A DNA stretch of 64,000 bases, taken from contig CAWBBR010000025.1 of the NCBI GenBank assembly GCA_963787045.1, positions 124,001 to 188,000 of the forward strand. The letters run 5' to 3'. The stretch is from DATJGR01 sp963787045 (GTDB taxonomy: Bacteria; Pseudomonadota; Gammaproteobacteria; Pseudomonadales; Azotimanducaceae). The position numbers and the translations under genes are program-made. Positions 44,354 through 53,583 of this stretch are shown piece by piece. Position 1 is the first letter of the stretch. Every line of letters begins with the position of its first letter. The notes beneath the pieces are model-generated. The model worked only from the letters and a program-made list of their open reading frames with translations. It searched no databases and had not been told where the DNA came from.

Positions 44354-45511
44354 GTGAAGGAACTGGGATCGTTGGGAATGGATGGCGCGCGGTTGCGGCG
44401 CGTCGAAGAGGCGATCGCGCGCGACATCGCGGCCAATCGATACGACGGCGCGGCGCTGAGGGTGCATCGCCGCGGCCGTCTGGTGTTCGACACGGTGCAG
44501 GGTTATGCACATCGCGGCCGGGGCGCGCCGCTCTCGTCCGACGCCGTGTTCGTCACGTTCTCGTCCGGCAAGCAGTTCACCGCGGTGACCGTACTGCAGT
44601 ACATCGAGAAAGGACTGTTGCAGTTGCATCAGCCGGTCGCCGAAGTGATTCCGGAATTCGCGGCGAACGGCAAGCGCCGCATCACGCTCGCGCAACTGCT
44701 GACGCATACCAGCGGCATCGCGTCGATGCCGCCGCCGATGCCGCCCGAGAACATGGGCAATCTGCAGGCGTTCGTTGCGGCGATGTGCCAGACCCCGCCG
44801 GAATCCGTGCCGGGCTCGCGCGTGCGTTATTCGATCTCGCCCGGACACGCCGTAATGGCCGAGATGGTGCGGCGGGTCGACGGCGGCTCGCGCGCGTTCC
44901 GCGAGATCGTGAAGGAAGAAATCTTCGAACCGCTGCGAATGCACTCGTCGGCGCTCGGATTGCCTGACGAGTTGCGGCCGCGGTTGTGTCCGGTGGTGGT
45001 GCGCGATCGTGCACCGGGACTGTTGAATCCCGACATGCTCGAGTCGATGGGCGACCTGCTACGACCCGATACCGAGATACCGGCCGGCGGTTACGTCACC
45101 ACGATTGCGGACTTCGCGCGCTTCGCCGAAATGTTGCGCAACGGCGGTGAGCTCGACGGCGCGCGCATCCTGTCCGGTCCGATGCTCGATCTCGCGACGC
45201 GCAATCACACCGGCACGATGCCGAACGACATCTGGGACTACGCGGTAGAAGCGCGCGGCTGGTCCGTGTTCCCGGCGTATCTCGGTCTCGGTTTCTTCCT
45301 GCGCGGCGAAGGCTGCGATCCGACGCCGTTCGGATCGCTTGCGAGCCCGCGCACGTTCGGCGGCGTCGGCGCAGGATCGACCACGTTCTTCGTCGATCCG
45401 GCGCGCGAGCTGAGCTTCGCGTTCCTGTCGACCGGACTGATGGAAGAGTCGCGCTCCACCGAACGACACCAACGACTCGCCGATCTGGTATTCGCCGCCA
45501 TCGCCGACTGA
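44354..45511 (+). CDS. Serine hydrolase, beta-lactamase/esterase (EstB) family
   Basis: A 385-residue penicillin-binding-protein-like serine hydrolase. The catalytic SxxK is SSGK in FVTFSSGKQFTAV (about residue 70), the Tyr motif is YSI in RVRYSISPGHAV, and HTSGI follows as in the EstB/class C group. No signal peptide is seen, so it is probably a cytoplasmic esterase. It starts at GTG and lies nine bases upstream of the CoA transferase gene, suggesting a shared operon for breakdown of an ester or acyl compound. Confidence 0.87.
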   Translation: MKELGSLGMDGARLRRVEEAIARDIAANRYDGAALRVHRRGRLVFDTVQGYAHRGRGAPLSSDAVFVTFSSGKQFTAVTVLQYIEKGLLQLHQPVAEVIPEFAANGKRRITLAQLLTHTSGIASMPPPMPPENMGNLQAFVAAMCQTPPESVPGSRVRYSISPGHAVMAEMVRRVDGGSRAFREIVKEEIFEPLRMHSSALGLPDELRPRLCPVVVRDRAPGLLNPDMLESMGDLLRPDTEIPAGGYVTTIADFARFAEMLRNGGELDGARILSGPMLDLATRNHTGTMPNDIWDYAVEARGWSVFPAYLGLGFFLRGEGCDPTPFGSLASPRTFGGVGAGSTTFFVDPARELSFAFLSTGLMEESRSTERHQRLADLVFAAIAD

Positions 45512-45520
45512 GGAGTTCTC

Positions 45521-46734
45521 ATGACACCGACACTGCAAGGCATTCGCGTCATCGACGCCGCGTCGTTTCTGGCGGGACCGTGCGCCGCGACGATCATGTC
45601 CGACTACGGCGCCGACGTGATCAAAGTCGAACCGCTGTACGGCGATGGCCATCGCAGGATCTCCGGGACGTACCCGGTGGACTACACATGGCAACTGACG
45701 AGCCGCAACAAGCGCAGCCTCGCGCTCGATTTCACGAAGGGCGCGGGCCGCGACGTGCTGTTGCGGTTGGTCGAATCCGCCGATGTCATTCTGTTCAACA
45801 TGCGCGCCGACCAGTTGCAGCGCTACGATTTGTCGTATGAAACGCTGCGGCGCCGCAATCCGCGGCTGATCTATGCGCAGATCTCCGGTTACGGACTCGA
45901 AGGCGAAGAATCGGCGCGGCGCGCGTTCGACATCACCGGCTGGTTCGCGCGCACCGGCATCCTCGACGTGATGCACGAGAAAGGCATTGCGCCGGCGCCC
46001 CCGGCCGGCGGCGTTGGCGACCACGCGACGGCGATGACATTGTTCGGCGCGATCATGATGGCGCTGTATCGGCGCGAACAGACCGGCCAGGGCGCGATGG
46101 TGTCGACCTCGCTCGCGGTCACCGGTGCATGGGCTAACGGCTTGACGCTGGCGGGCGTGCTCGCCGGATTCGACTCGACCGAACGACGCGACGAGGAAGG
46201 CTGGTCGAATCCGTTCAGCAACATCTACGGCACCGGCGACGGTCGTCACCTCATGCTCGCGCTGGCGGTGCCGAAGCAGGAATTCCCGCGACTTACGCAA
46301 GCGCTCGGACATCCGGAGTGGGCCGCCGATCCGCGGTTCGCCGATATCCGCACGGCGCTCAAATATCGGCACGCGTTGCGCGCGCTGATTCAGTCGGGCT
46401 TCGCGGCGATGACGATCGATCAGGCCGACGCGGCGCTCAAGGCGAACGACATCACGTTCAGCATCGTCGCGCGTGTTGCGGATGTCGTTACCGATCCGCA
46501 GCTGCTCGCCAACGGTCTCGTTGTGGGGACGGATTCGACGGAGCCGGGTTACGACAGAACGCTGGCGTCGCCGTTCCGCATTCACGACGAAGCGCAAAGG
46601 ACGCCGTCGCGCGCGCCGACGATCGGGCCAGCACAGTCGCGAGGTGTTGCGCGAGCATGGTCTCGGCGACGCCGAGATTGACGCGTTGGTCGAGTCCGGC
46701 GTCGTTGGGGATGCGCGCGCTGAATTGGCTGTAG
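45521..46734 (+). CDS. CaiB/BaiF-type (family III) CoA transferase, frameshifted near the end
   Basis: A family III CoA transferase moving CoA between carboxylic acids. It has GIRVIDAASFLAGPCAATIMSDYGADVIKVEP, LALDFTKGAGRD, VILFNMRADQL, YAQISGYG and the catalytic Asp in AFDITGWFARTG (about residue 150). The continuous frame stops at 46681 with an unlikely Arg-rich end; near 46627 an extra C shifts the frame, and the natural ending (HSREVLREHGLGDAEIDALVESGVV) continues in another frame to about 46720. The end given is approximate. Context with the serine hydrolase suggests catabolism of a carboxylic acid. Confidence 0.87.
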
Positions 46735-46740
46735 GCGCTA

Positions 46741-47256
46741 GTGATACGTCGAATTGCCATCAGCGTACTGGGAATCGTCGTGGCGATTGTCCTGTGGGCG
46801 CGTTTGCCCGCGCCGGCATTGCCGGACGATGTGCGCGTCGACCATGTTGTCGTGCGAAAAGCCGACCGAAGACTGGATCTTTATCATGGTTCGGACCTCG
46901 TCCGGTCATACAGAATTTCTCTGGGCGCTGAACCGATCGGCCCCAAGCAGTGGTTGGGTGATGGACGCACGCCGGAAGGGAACTACGTCATCGACTATCA
47001 CAAACCCGATAGCAGCTTTCATCGCGCCCTGCACGTTTCGTATCCGTCGGCTTCGGATACTGCGAATGCCCTCGCGCGCGGTTACGAGCCGGGCGGACTC
47101 ATCATGATTCATGGCATGAAGAACGGGCGCGGCTATGTTGGCCGGCTGCACACGCTCGTCGATTGGACGGATGGTTGCATTGCCGTTACCGATTCTGAGA
47201 TCGAGGAGATCTCTCGCGTGGTCGCTGACGGTACGCCTATTCGAATCGAGCCTTAG
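46741..47256 (+). CDS. L,D-transpeptidase (YkuD/YafK type)
   Basis: A 171-residue exported L,D-transpeptidase-fold protein. An N-terminal membrane segment (ISVLGIVVAIVLWARL) is followed by the YkuD domain: LYHGSDLVRSYRISLG, GDGRTPEGNYVIDYH, MIHGMKNG and the catalytic DWTDGCIAV with Cys and preceding His. The TDGCIAV variant is typical of the YafK/ErfK-like group acting on peptidoglycan cross-links or lipoprotein attachment. It starts at GTG. I see no partner gene nearby. Confidence 0.86.
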   Translation: MIRRIAISVLGIVVAIVLWARLPAPALPDDVRVDHVVVRKADRRLDLYHGSDLVRSYRISLGAEPIGPKQWLGDGRTPEGNYVIDYHKPDSSFHRALHVSYPSASDTANALARGYEPGGLIMIHGMKNGRGYVGRLHTLVDWTDGCIAVTDSEIEEISRVVADGTPIRIEP

Positions 47257-47294
47257 CTGGTCTCGACCACGAGCGCTGAACTCAGGAGAGCGAC

Positions 47295-47813
47295 ATGCAT
47301 CTGAAAGGCTCGTGCCATTGCGGCAAGATCAAGTTCACGGTCGAGTCGGCAGAGCCGGTTCCATTCATGCGGTGCTACTGCTCGATCTGCCGAAAGACCG
47401 CGGGTACCGGCGGCTATGCGATCAATCTCGGTGCCGACGCGCAGACCATGAAGGTGACCGGCAAGCGATTCCTGGGCATCTACCGCGCGCGCCTTCCCGC
47501 CAAAGGACGCACCGGTACGCGCCTCAGTACTGCGCGGCGACACTTCTGCACTCGATGCGGAAGCGCGCTATGGCTCTGGGATCCAACGTGGCCCGAACTC
47601 GTGCATCCTCATGCCGGCGCGATCGACACACCGCTTCCGATTCCACCCGAAAACGTGCACTGCCTGGTCGGGTCAAAGGCACCGTGGGTCAAGATCGAGG
47701 GCAATCCCGACGACCCTCGCTTCAAGCACTATCCCGACATGTCGCTCGCACAGTGGCATCAGAGCAAGGGTCTTACGTCTCCGGTAAAAACCGGTCGAAC
47801 TAAGGGGCGATGA
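47295..47813 (+). CDS. GFA-family (CENP-V/glutathione-dependent formaldehyde-activating) protein
   Basis: A 172-residue zinc-binding protein of the GFA family. Zinc ligands are in SCHCG (residues 6-10), CYCSIC and CTRCG. The true formaldehyde-activating enzyme is one member; most homologues are of unknown function. It lies 38 bases after the L,D-transpeptidase gene. A C-terminal extension (after FKHYPDMSLAQWH) is common in the CENP-V-like subgroup. Confidence 0.85.
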   Translation: MHLKGSCHCGKIKFTVESAEPVPFMRCYCSICRKTAGTGGYAINLGADAQTMKVTGKRFLGIYRARLPAKGRTGTRLSTARRHFCTRCGSALWLWDPTWPELVHPHAGAIDTPLPIPPENVHCLVGSKAPWVKIEGNPDDPRFKHYPDMSLAQWHQSKGLTSPVKTGRTKGR

Positions 47814-47834
47814 CGCCTGGTGCGCCTCCTCGAA

Positions 47835-49041
47835 TCAATCGATCAGCGCCTGATACACCAGCGCCTTCAACTGCCGCCGGATCGGATACGACGACGACGG
47901 CAGCAGTTGCGTCATGAAGATGACGATCAGCTCTTCGACCGGATCGATCCAGAAATACGTGCTGGCGGCGCCGCCCCATGCGAACTCGCCGGGCGAATCG
48001 AGCACGTTCGCAGTTGCCGGATCGAGTATCACCGAGAACCCGAGTCCGAAGCCGATGCCGTCGTAAGGCGTTTCGCTGAAGATCGGCTGACCCATTGCGG
48101 CGAGGTCCTTGTTGCCGGGCAGATGGTTCAGCGTCATGTATTCGACGGTCTTGCGGCCAAGTATCCGCACGTCGTTCGCCGCACCTTTGCCGAGCAACAT
48201 CCGCGTGAACGTGTGGTAGTCGTCGATCGTCGAAACCATGCCGCCGCCCCCGGATAGGAACGTTGGGCGCGAGAGGTACGGGCTCTTCTTCGGGTCGTCC
48301 TGCAACTTCAGCGAGTTCGTGGCGGCGACTCGGTCGTAGCACGCGGCGAATCGGTCGTGATTCTTCGGCGCCACGAAAAAACCGGTGTCGTCCATGCCGA
48401 GCGGGCGAGTGATCTTATCGGCGACGAACTGGTCGAAATCCTGATCCGCCAGCACCTGCACGAGGTAACCGAGCACGTCGGTGGAAACGCTGTAGTTCCA
48501 TTGCGTGCCCGGCGAGAACTGCAGCGGAATGCGCGCGAGGTCTTCGATCATTCCCGACAACGTCGCGCCCGGTGCGCCGCCGCCGATCTTCGCCGTGCGG
48601 TACATCGCGTCGACCGGGTGCGTGCCGAGAAATCCGTACGTGAGTCCAGAACAGTGCGTCAGCAGGTCCTTCACGTTCATCGGCCGCGCCGGCGCGTTCG
48701 TCTGATACGACTTCTCGTCGCCGCCGGCGAACACCTTCAGATCACGCCACTGCGGAATGTACTTCGCGACCGGGTCGTCCAGTTGGAAAGCGCCTTTTTC
48801 GTACAGCATCATCAGCGCGACGCTGGTGATCGGCTTGCTCATCGAGTAGATGCGGAACACGGTGTCACGCGTGATCGGCGTGTTGCGCTCGACGTCGCGT
48901 TTGCCGTAGCGCGAGGAAGTGGGCCTCTTCGCCGTATCGAGACACGAGGCAGAGGTAGCCGGGCAACTTGCCGTCGTCGACGTACGATTTGACGAACGCC
49001 TGGATGTTGTCGAGTTTGTCGTTCGAGAAGCCGAGCGTCAT
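47835..49041 (-). pseudogene. Serine hydrolase, beta-lactamase family, frameshifted near the 5' end
   Basis: A second EstB-like serine hydrolase, about 400 residues. The N-terminal part MTLGFSNDKLDNIQAFVKSY starts at 49041 and reaches AHFLA near 48912, where one base is lost or gained. The rest continues in another frame through YGKRDVERNTPITRDTVFRI to the catalytic SMSKPIT (SxxK), YSVST (Tyr) and the C-terminal SGGGGMVSTIDDYHTF. The main frame alone begins only at a Met within the catalytic motif region. Conserved sequence on both sides points to a consensus error. It overlaps the DUF4345 gene by four bases. Confidence 0.82.
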
Positions 49042-49424
49042 GGCCGGGTCTCCGCGCGCAGACGCAACGCGCCGAACAGCAGTATCGCGACGAACACGAG
49101 TTCGGCGACGAACGGCACCACCGACGTCATCGGCGTGCCGTCGAATGCGAAGCCGACGAATCGGCCGAACGCCACCGCGCCGATGATCGTCGCGGCGGTG
49201 TACAGCAAGCGATGCGAGCCGCGCCGCAGTCCGGCCGCCGCGAGCACACCCACCGCCACGAACATGCCGCCGAGATCGCCGCGCACGGTCGAAAGACCGG
49301 GCACGCCCGACGGCGCGATCGAGAACGAGGCCGCCATCGCGTCGGGCGAAAAGTAGAAGCGCAGTCCCCACACCAGGAAAAACACGGCGACGAGGCCGAC
49401 CAGAATCCGCGCGAGTAGTGTCAT
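49038..49424 (-). CDS. DUF4345-like membrane protein
   Basis: A 128-residue integral membrane protein with about four hydrophobic segments (residues 5-25, 50-66, 75-92, 104-122). The sequence GLSTVRGDLGGMFVAVGVLAA and the GRFVGFAFDG segment resemble DUF4345 proteins of unknown function. It is coupled to the serine hydrolase gene by ATGA. No catalytic motif is seen. Confidence 0.72.
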   Translation of the reverse strand: MTLLARILVGLVAVFFLVWGLRFYFSPDAMAASFSIAPSGVPGLSTVRGDLGGMFVAVGVLAAAGLRRGSHRLLYTAATIIGAVAFGRFVGFAFDGTPMTSVVPFVAELVFVAILLFGALRLRAETRP

Positions 49425-49435
49425 CTAACTGATCC

Positions 49436-50635
49436 TCACATGCCGAGCCAACGAAAGAAGCCGGTGATGCCGAGCGCGTTCGCGACGTCGGTGAACAGCG
49501 ATGCCGCGAGCGTGATCGCGAGCAGCGCGCGCGGCGTATCGCCGAACTGCAGACCGAGCCGCCGCATCACGGCGAGGCCCACCGGCATCGCACCGAGACT
49601 CATGCCGATGAATCCGCCGGTCGCAGCCGCGCCCTCGGGACCTCGTCCGAACAGCGAGTAGACGACCAGCACCGCGATACCGACCGTCACCGCGACCTGT
49701 GCGATCGCTGCGGTGAACAACAACGGCAGATGCTTCACCAACTCGACCCAGTCGAGCGAGAGCATGGCAATCGCAAGGAAGATGCGCAATGCGATCGTCC
49801 CGATCAGATCGGTCACTTCGGTGTCGAGCGGCAGCCGCGCCGCATCGGCGACATTCGTGATCACTACGCTGACCAGCAGCACGACGAGAAACGCGGGAAG
49901 TTCGAGGCCGGACGACGCGATGGCTCCCTTGATCTCGCCGGCAAACGCCAGCGCCAACGCGAACCACAACAGACACGGCAGCCAACGATCCGACGAGAAC
50001 GCGTGATCGCGCTCTGATTCGCTCGCGCCGTCGCTCTCGAACAACGTCGCGTGTCGCGCCGCCGAACGGTCGCGCGTCGCCAGCCACACGGACACGGGTC
50101 CCGCGATCAATCCGCCGAGCACGAGGCCCAGCGTGGCGCTGCCGATGCCGAGTTCGAAGGCGCCGGGCAGCGCCGCTGCATACGGCGTACTCGACCACGC
50201 GACGGCCGTGCCGTGACCGCCTGCGTACGCGATGCTGCCGAGAAAGAGTCCGATCCCGGGCGGCTCTCCAAACGCCTTGGCAACCAGTATGCCGACGCCG
50301 TTCTGCGCGACGATCGTCAAGGCGATGCCGAGACAGATGACGAGCGCGCCGCGGCCCGCCGTTGCGATTCGCCCGAGGTGTGCGCCGAAGCCGAGCGATG
50401 CAAAGAACACCAGCAACAGCAGGTCGCGCGGCGCAACGTCGAAACGCACGTTGATCCAACCGCCGCCGCGCAATCCCGCGAGCACCAACGAAACGAACAG
50501 GCCGGCCGTCACTGACGGCGGAATGCTGCCGCGCTCGAGCCACGGTAGCGCTCTATTGATGCGTCGGCCGAGTTCGATCGTCAGCAGCGCCGCGACGACG
50601 GTCCAAACGGCGCTGAGGTGCAGCGTCAACGCCAA
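49436..50635 (-). CDS. gltS: Sodium/glutamate symporter GltS
   Basis: A 399-residue polytopic transporter of the glutamate:Na+ symporter (ESS) family. It has about ten transmembrane helices and the paired glycine-rich re-entrant regions typical of GltS: SIAYAGGHGTAVAWSS in the first half and GGFIGMSLGAMPVGLAVM in the second. The TTG at 50635 gives a reasonable N-terminus, but other starts nearby are possible. A STAS-fused glutaminase lies 5 kb away. Confidence 0.9.
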   Translation of the reverse strand: MALTLHLSAVWTVVAALLTIELGRRINRALPWLERGSIPPSVTAGLFVSLVLAGLRGGGWINVRFDVAPRDLLLLVFFASLGFGAHLGRIATAGRGALVICLGIALTIVAQNGVGILVAKAFGEPPGIGLFLGSIAYAGGHGTAVAWSSTPYAAALPGAFELGIGSATLGLVLGGLIAGPVSVWLATRDRSAARHATLFESDGASESERDHAFSSDRWLPCLLWFALALAFAGEIKGAIASSGLELPAFLVVLLVSVVITNVADAARLPLDTEVTDLIGTIALRIFLAIAMLSLDWVELVKHLPLLFTAAIAQVAVTVGIAVLVVYSLFGRGPEGAAATGGFIGMSLGAMPVGLAVMRRLGLQFGDTPRALLAITLAASLFTDVANALGITGFFRWLGM

Positions 50636-50745
50636 CGGTGCTGGCGGAGTGTGCGATGCAGTTGCGAAGTTTCCATCGTGCGATCGGTCCTGTTGTGAAC
50701 GGGCACGAAATTAGACAGGGAACGCGGCCGTTGTGAAAGCCACGC

Positions 50746-51153
50746 TCAACGATTGCGCTGATCGATCTCCTCCATCAGCTTTGCGCGTTCGGCGGCGACG
50801 TCGCCCGCAGGTTCGTTGCGGAAGCGATGCACTTCGTCGGCGGAATACGGTTCGAAATCGGCCGGCAGCGTCGCGGCGCTGAACTCGGGCACCATCCAGT
50901 TCAATACTGCCGCCAACGCTGCGTCGTCCATCGCGGCATTGCGCGAACCCGGCACCTGCACCAGATAGCGGCGTCCGCCGGGTTCGCTCAGCAACAGGCC
51001 GAGTTCGCCGCGTAAGTCGGGAACGTTGCCGGGGCTGCCGCGACCGTCGTCGCGATGGCAACCCTGGCAACTCATCATGTAGTCGAGGCGTGCGTCCGCG
51101 TTGCCGATATTGCTGACGAGCAGCAACCCGATTGCGACGCAGCGTGCTACCAC
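50746..51153 (-). CDS. Monohaem c-type cytochrome
   Basis: A 135-residue exported cytochrome with a signal peptide (CVAIGLLLVSNIGNADA) and one haem-binding CQGCH (about residues 31-35). A likely Met ligand lies further on (AAMDDAALAAVLNWM). It starts at a GTG overlapping the TonB receptor stop by seven bases, so receptor and cytochrome are co-translated. Facing an amine dehydrogenase of TTQ type, it is a good candidate for the electron acceptor, since no amicyanin gene is nearby. That role is inferred from context. Confidence 0.8.
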   Translation of the reverse strand: MVARCVAIGLLLVSNIGNADARLDYMMSCQGCHRDDGRGSPGNVPDLRGELGLLLSEPGGRRYLVQVPGSRNAAMDDAALAAVLNWMVPEFSAATLPADFEPYSADEVHRFRNEPAGDVAAERAKLMEEIDQRNR

Positions 51154-53465
51154 TTGTATCCGACGGTGAGGCCTGCCCACTGCGGGCTGCCGTAACCGAG
51201 CTGGTTGAAACCGAACGAGTTCGTGAAGTCGAAGCTGTACTGCAGATACTCTTCGTCGAACACGTTGTTCATCCACGCCGTAACGTTCCACTTGTCGTCC
51301 GGCGAGTTGTAGATCAGCCGCGCGTTCCACACCTGATAGTTGTCGCTCCTCGAGATCGGATAGTTCTGGATGTCGAAGTACGTCTGCGTCTGATAGAAGC
51401 CGTCCCACTGCGCGGTGAGATTCGCGCCGTGCGGGAGCGGGAACGAGTAACGCAGGATCGTGTTCAGCTGCCATTCGGGCGCCAGCACCATGCGGCGGTC
51501 GCGAATGCGGTCGGTGTAGCTCGGGATGTCCTGCGCTTCGGCTTCGTGAATCCAGCTGGCGCCGAACGACGCCTCGAACCGCTCGGTCGGCGACACGGTC
51601 AGTTCCAGTTCGCCGCCGTTCACCGTGGCGTCGGTGTTGAAGATCAACTGGCCGAGGTTCTGGAACGCGAACGCCTGGAAGTTGGTGTAGTCGTAGTAGT
51701 ACGCCGCCATGTTCAGCCGCATCAGGCCGTCCCACCACGTGCTCTTCAATCCCATCTCGTAGGCGGTCAGCGTCTCCTGGTTGAACGGCACTTGCTTCGG
51801 CGTGACGTTGTTGAAAATGAGGTTGCTGTCCAGCAGGCCTGTGTTGAAGCCGGCCGACTTCGCGCCGCGTGATACGTAGCCGTATACGAGCACGTCGTCT
51901 CTCACGTGCCAGTCGAGTTCGACCTTGCCGGTGATGTTGTCGCTGTCGTTCTGCGTCAGCTTGCCGACGACGGGGCGCGTGAAATCCATGTAGACGTTGT
52001 TCGGCAGGCCGATGCTTTCCGGAAATCCCGCGAGGTCCTGTGCGTAGAACCCGAGGTCGCGTTTCTCGTCTGTGTAACGCAAGCCGCCGATCAGCGTGAA
52101 CTTGTCGGAGAGGTCGTATTCGACCTGGCCGAACGTGGCCCACGACTCGGTGTCCTGGTGATAGTTCGCGTTGTAGTAGATCAGCCACTCGGTGCCGGGG
52201 GGCGCACACGGACCGCCGCGGCACAACGGCGCCGTTGGGGTGAGCGCGAACGCGCCGAGGTCGATGATGCCGCCGACGTTGCCGTTGAAGTAGAAGACGC
52301 CCGCCACCCAGTTCAACCGTTCAGAAGAACCAGCCAGCCGGAATTCTTGCGTCACTTGGCCGATGTCGGAGTCGAACGTCGGCACCAGTCCCGGCGTCGG
52401 ACCGACGTCGGTGTCCTCACCGAACAACCGGGTGTACTTGTCCCACGCGGTGATCGATGTCAGTTCCAGATTCGGCGTGATGTTCCAGTTGAAACGTCCG
52501 CTGTAACCCCAGTTCTCGATTTTCAACGGTCCGTCGCGATCGTAGTCGCCGGCCCATGGATCGCTGTCGGTATCGCGGTAGCCGAAGACGTCGTTGCCTG
52601 GCCCGTTGGCAACGAGGGGATTCGGGTTTACCACATCGGCCGGCAGCTTGATGTTCTTGTCGCCGAACTGGCCGCCGCCCGACTGCGTCGACTGGTGCTG
52701 CCACGAACCGTCGCGATTGTCCGTTCGGAAACCGTGCGCCTTGACGAGCAGGGAGAGGTCGTCGGTGATGTCGAACGCGATCTGCAGGCGACCGGCGTTG
52801 TTGTCGGCATCGTTCGGATTGTGGACGCCCGGCATGCGGTTGTGGACGTAGCCCTCGTATTTGTCCTGTGCGACCGAGAGCCTCGCAGAGACGCGATCGC
52901 TGATCGGCACGTTCACCGCCAGTTCGGATTTGACCTGACCGTTCTGCCCCAAAGTCAGGCTGCCGTAGCCGTCGAATTCCTTGCCCGGCGCGACGCTGAC
53001 GAACTGCGCCAGACCGCCGGACGCGTTACGGCCGAACAGGGTGCCCTGCGGACCGCGCAGTACTTCGACGCGATCGAGGTCGAACAACTGGAACGTCGCA
53101 CCGGCGATGGCGCTGACGTAAACCTCGTCGATGTAGATCGCCACCGGCGATTCGTTGTTGTCGTTGAAATCGTTCAGCGCCACGCCCCTCAGTGCAATGT
53201 TGGCGTTGTTGCCTTGAGCGGTGGGCGTGCCGAACGTCATGCCGGGCGTGTGCGCGACGATGTCGATGCTGTTTTGAAAGCCGAGTTGCTCGATCTGCTG
53301 GCCGGTGAACGCGGTGACCGCGATGCCGACCTCCTGCAACGGTTGCGCACGCTTCTGCGCGGTGATGGTGATTTCCTCCATCAACGCTTCGGCCGCACGA
53401 ACGTTTGGAGCGATCACCGCTATCACGAGCGCCACCGCTCCCCAACTGCGCCATCTGCCGCTCAT
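51147..53465 (-). CDS. TonB-dependent outer-membrane receptor
   Basis: A 772-residue outer-membrane receptor: signal peptide (GAVALVIAVIAPNVRA), TonB-box-like segment EEITITAQKR, plug domain with QEVGIAVTAFTGQQIEQLG and VEVLRGPQGTLFGRNASGG, and a 22-strand barrel ending in the aromatic terminus VGYKW. It belongs to the large sphingomonad/Steroidobacter-type receptor group that takes up small organic molecules rather than siderophores. It lies upstream of, and coupled to, a cytochrome gene, and divergent from the amine dehydrogenase genes, so it may import the amine substrate. Confidence 0.93.
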   Translation of the reverse strand: MSGRWRSWGAVALVIAVIAPNVRAAEALMEEITITAQKRAQPLQEVGIAVTAFTGQQIEQLGFQNSIDIVAHTPGMTFGTPTAQGNNANIALRGVALNDFNDNNESPVAIYIDEVYVSAIAGATFQLFDLDRVEVLRGPQGTLFGRNASGGLAQFVSVAPGKEFDGYGSLTLGQNGQVKSELAVNVPISDRVSARLSVAQDKYEGYVHNRMPGVHNPNDADNNAGRLQIAFDITDDLSLLVKAHGFRTDNRDGSWQHQSTQSGGGQFGDKNIKLPADVVNPNPLVANGPGNDVFGYRDTDSDPWAGDYDRDGPLKIENWGYSGRFNWNITPNLELTSITAWDKYTRLFGEDTDVGPTPGLVPTFDSDIGQVTQEFRLAGSSERLNWVAGVFYFNGNVGGIIDLGAFALTPTAPLCRGGPCAPPGTEWLIYYNANYHQDTESWATFGQVEYDLSDKFTLIGGLRYTDEKRDLGFYAQDLAGFPESIGLPNNVYMDFTRPVVGKLTQNDSDNITGKVELDWHVRDDVLVYGYVSRGAKSAGFNTGLLDSNLIFNNVTPKQVPFNQETLTAYEMGLKSTWWDGLMRLNMAAYYYDYTNFQAFAFQNLGQLIFNTDATVNGGELELTVSPTERFEASFGASWIHEAEAQDIPSYTDRIRDRRMVLAPEWQLNTILRYSFPLPHGANLTAQWDGFYQTQTYFDIQNYPISRSDNYQVWNARLIYNSPDDKWNVTAWMNNVFDEEYLQYSFDFTNSFGFNQLGYGSPQWAGLTVGYKW

Positions 53466-53551
53466 CCTGAATTCTCCCTGTTAGATGAATTGACACGCGC
53501 CCCCCACGGCGGCTAGGTTCGCTGACGTTGAACATTTATACAATCCTGCAA

Positions 53552-53578
53552 ACGAACGGTTCCTGGACACGAACGGTT
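53552..53578 (+). repeat. Two direct repeats upstream of the amine dehydrogenase heavy chain gene
   Basis: ACGAACGGTT occurs twice (53552-53561 and 53569-53578), 17 bases apart, ending five bases before the heavy-chain ATG. No other strong ribosome binding site is seen there. The spacing could fit a regulator binding site, or could be chance; it is a direct observation without known function. Confidence 0.5.
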
Positions 53579-53583
53579 TCCAG

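Noticed and set aside
51906..53516. A 536-codon frame antisense to the TonB receptor
   Set aside because: The receptor's plug, barrel and terminal aromatic motif are intact on the minus strand; the plus frame has no recognisable feature.
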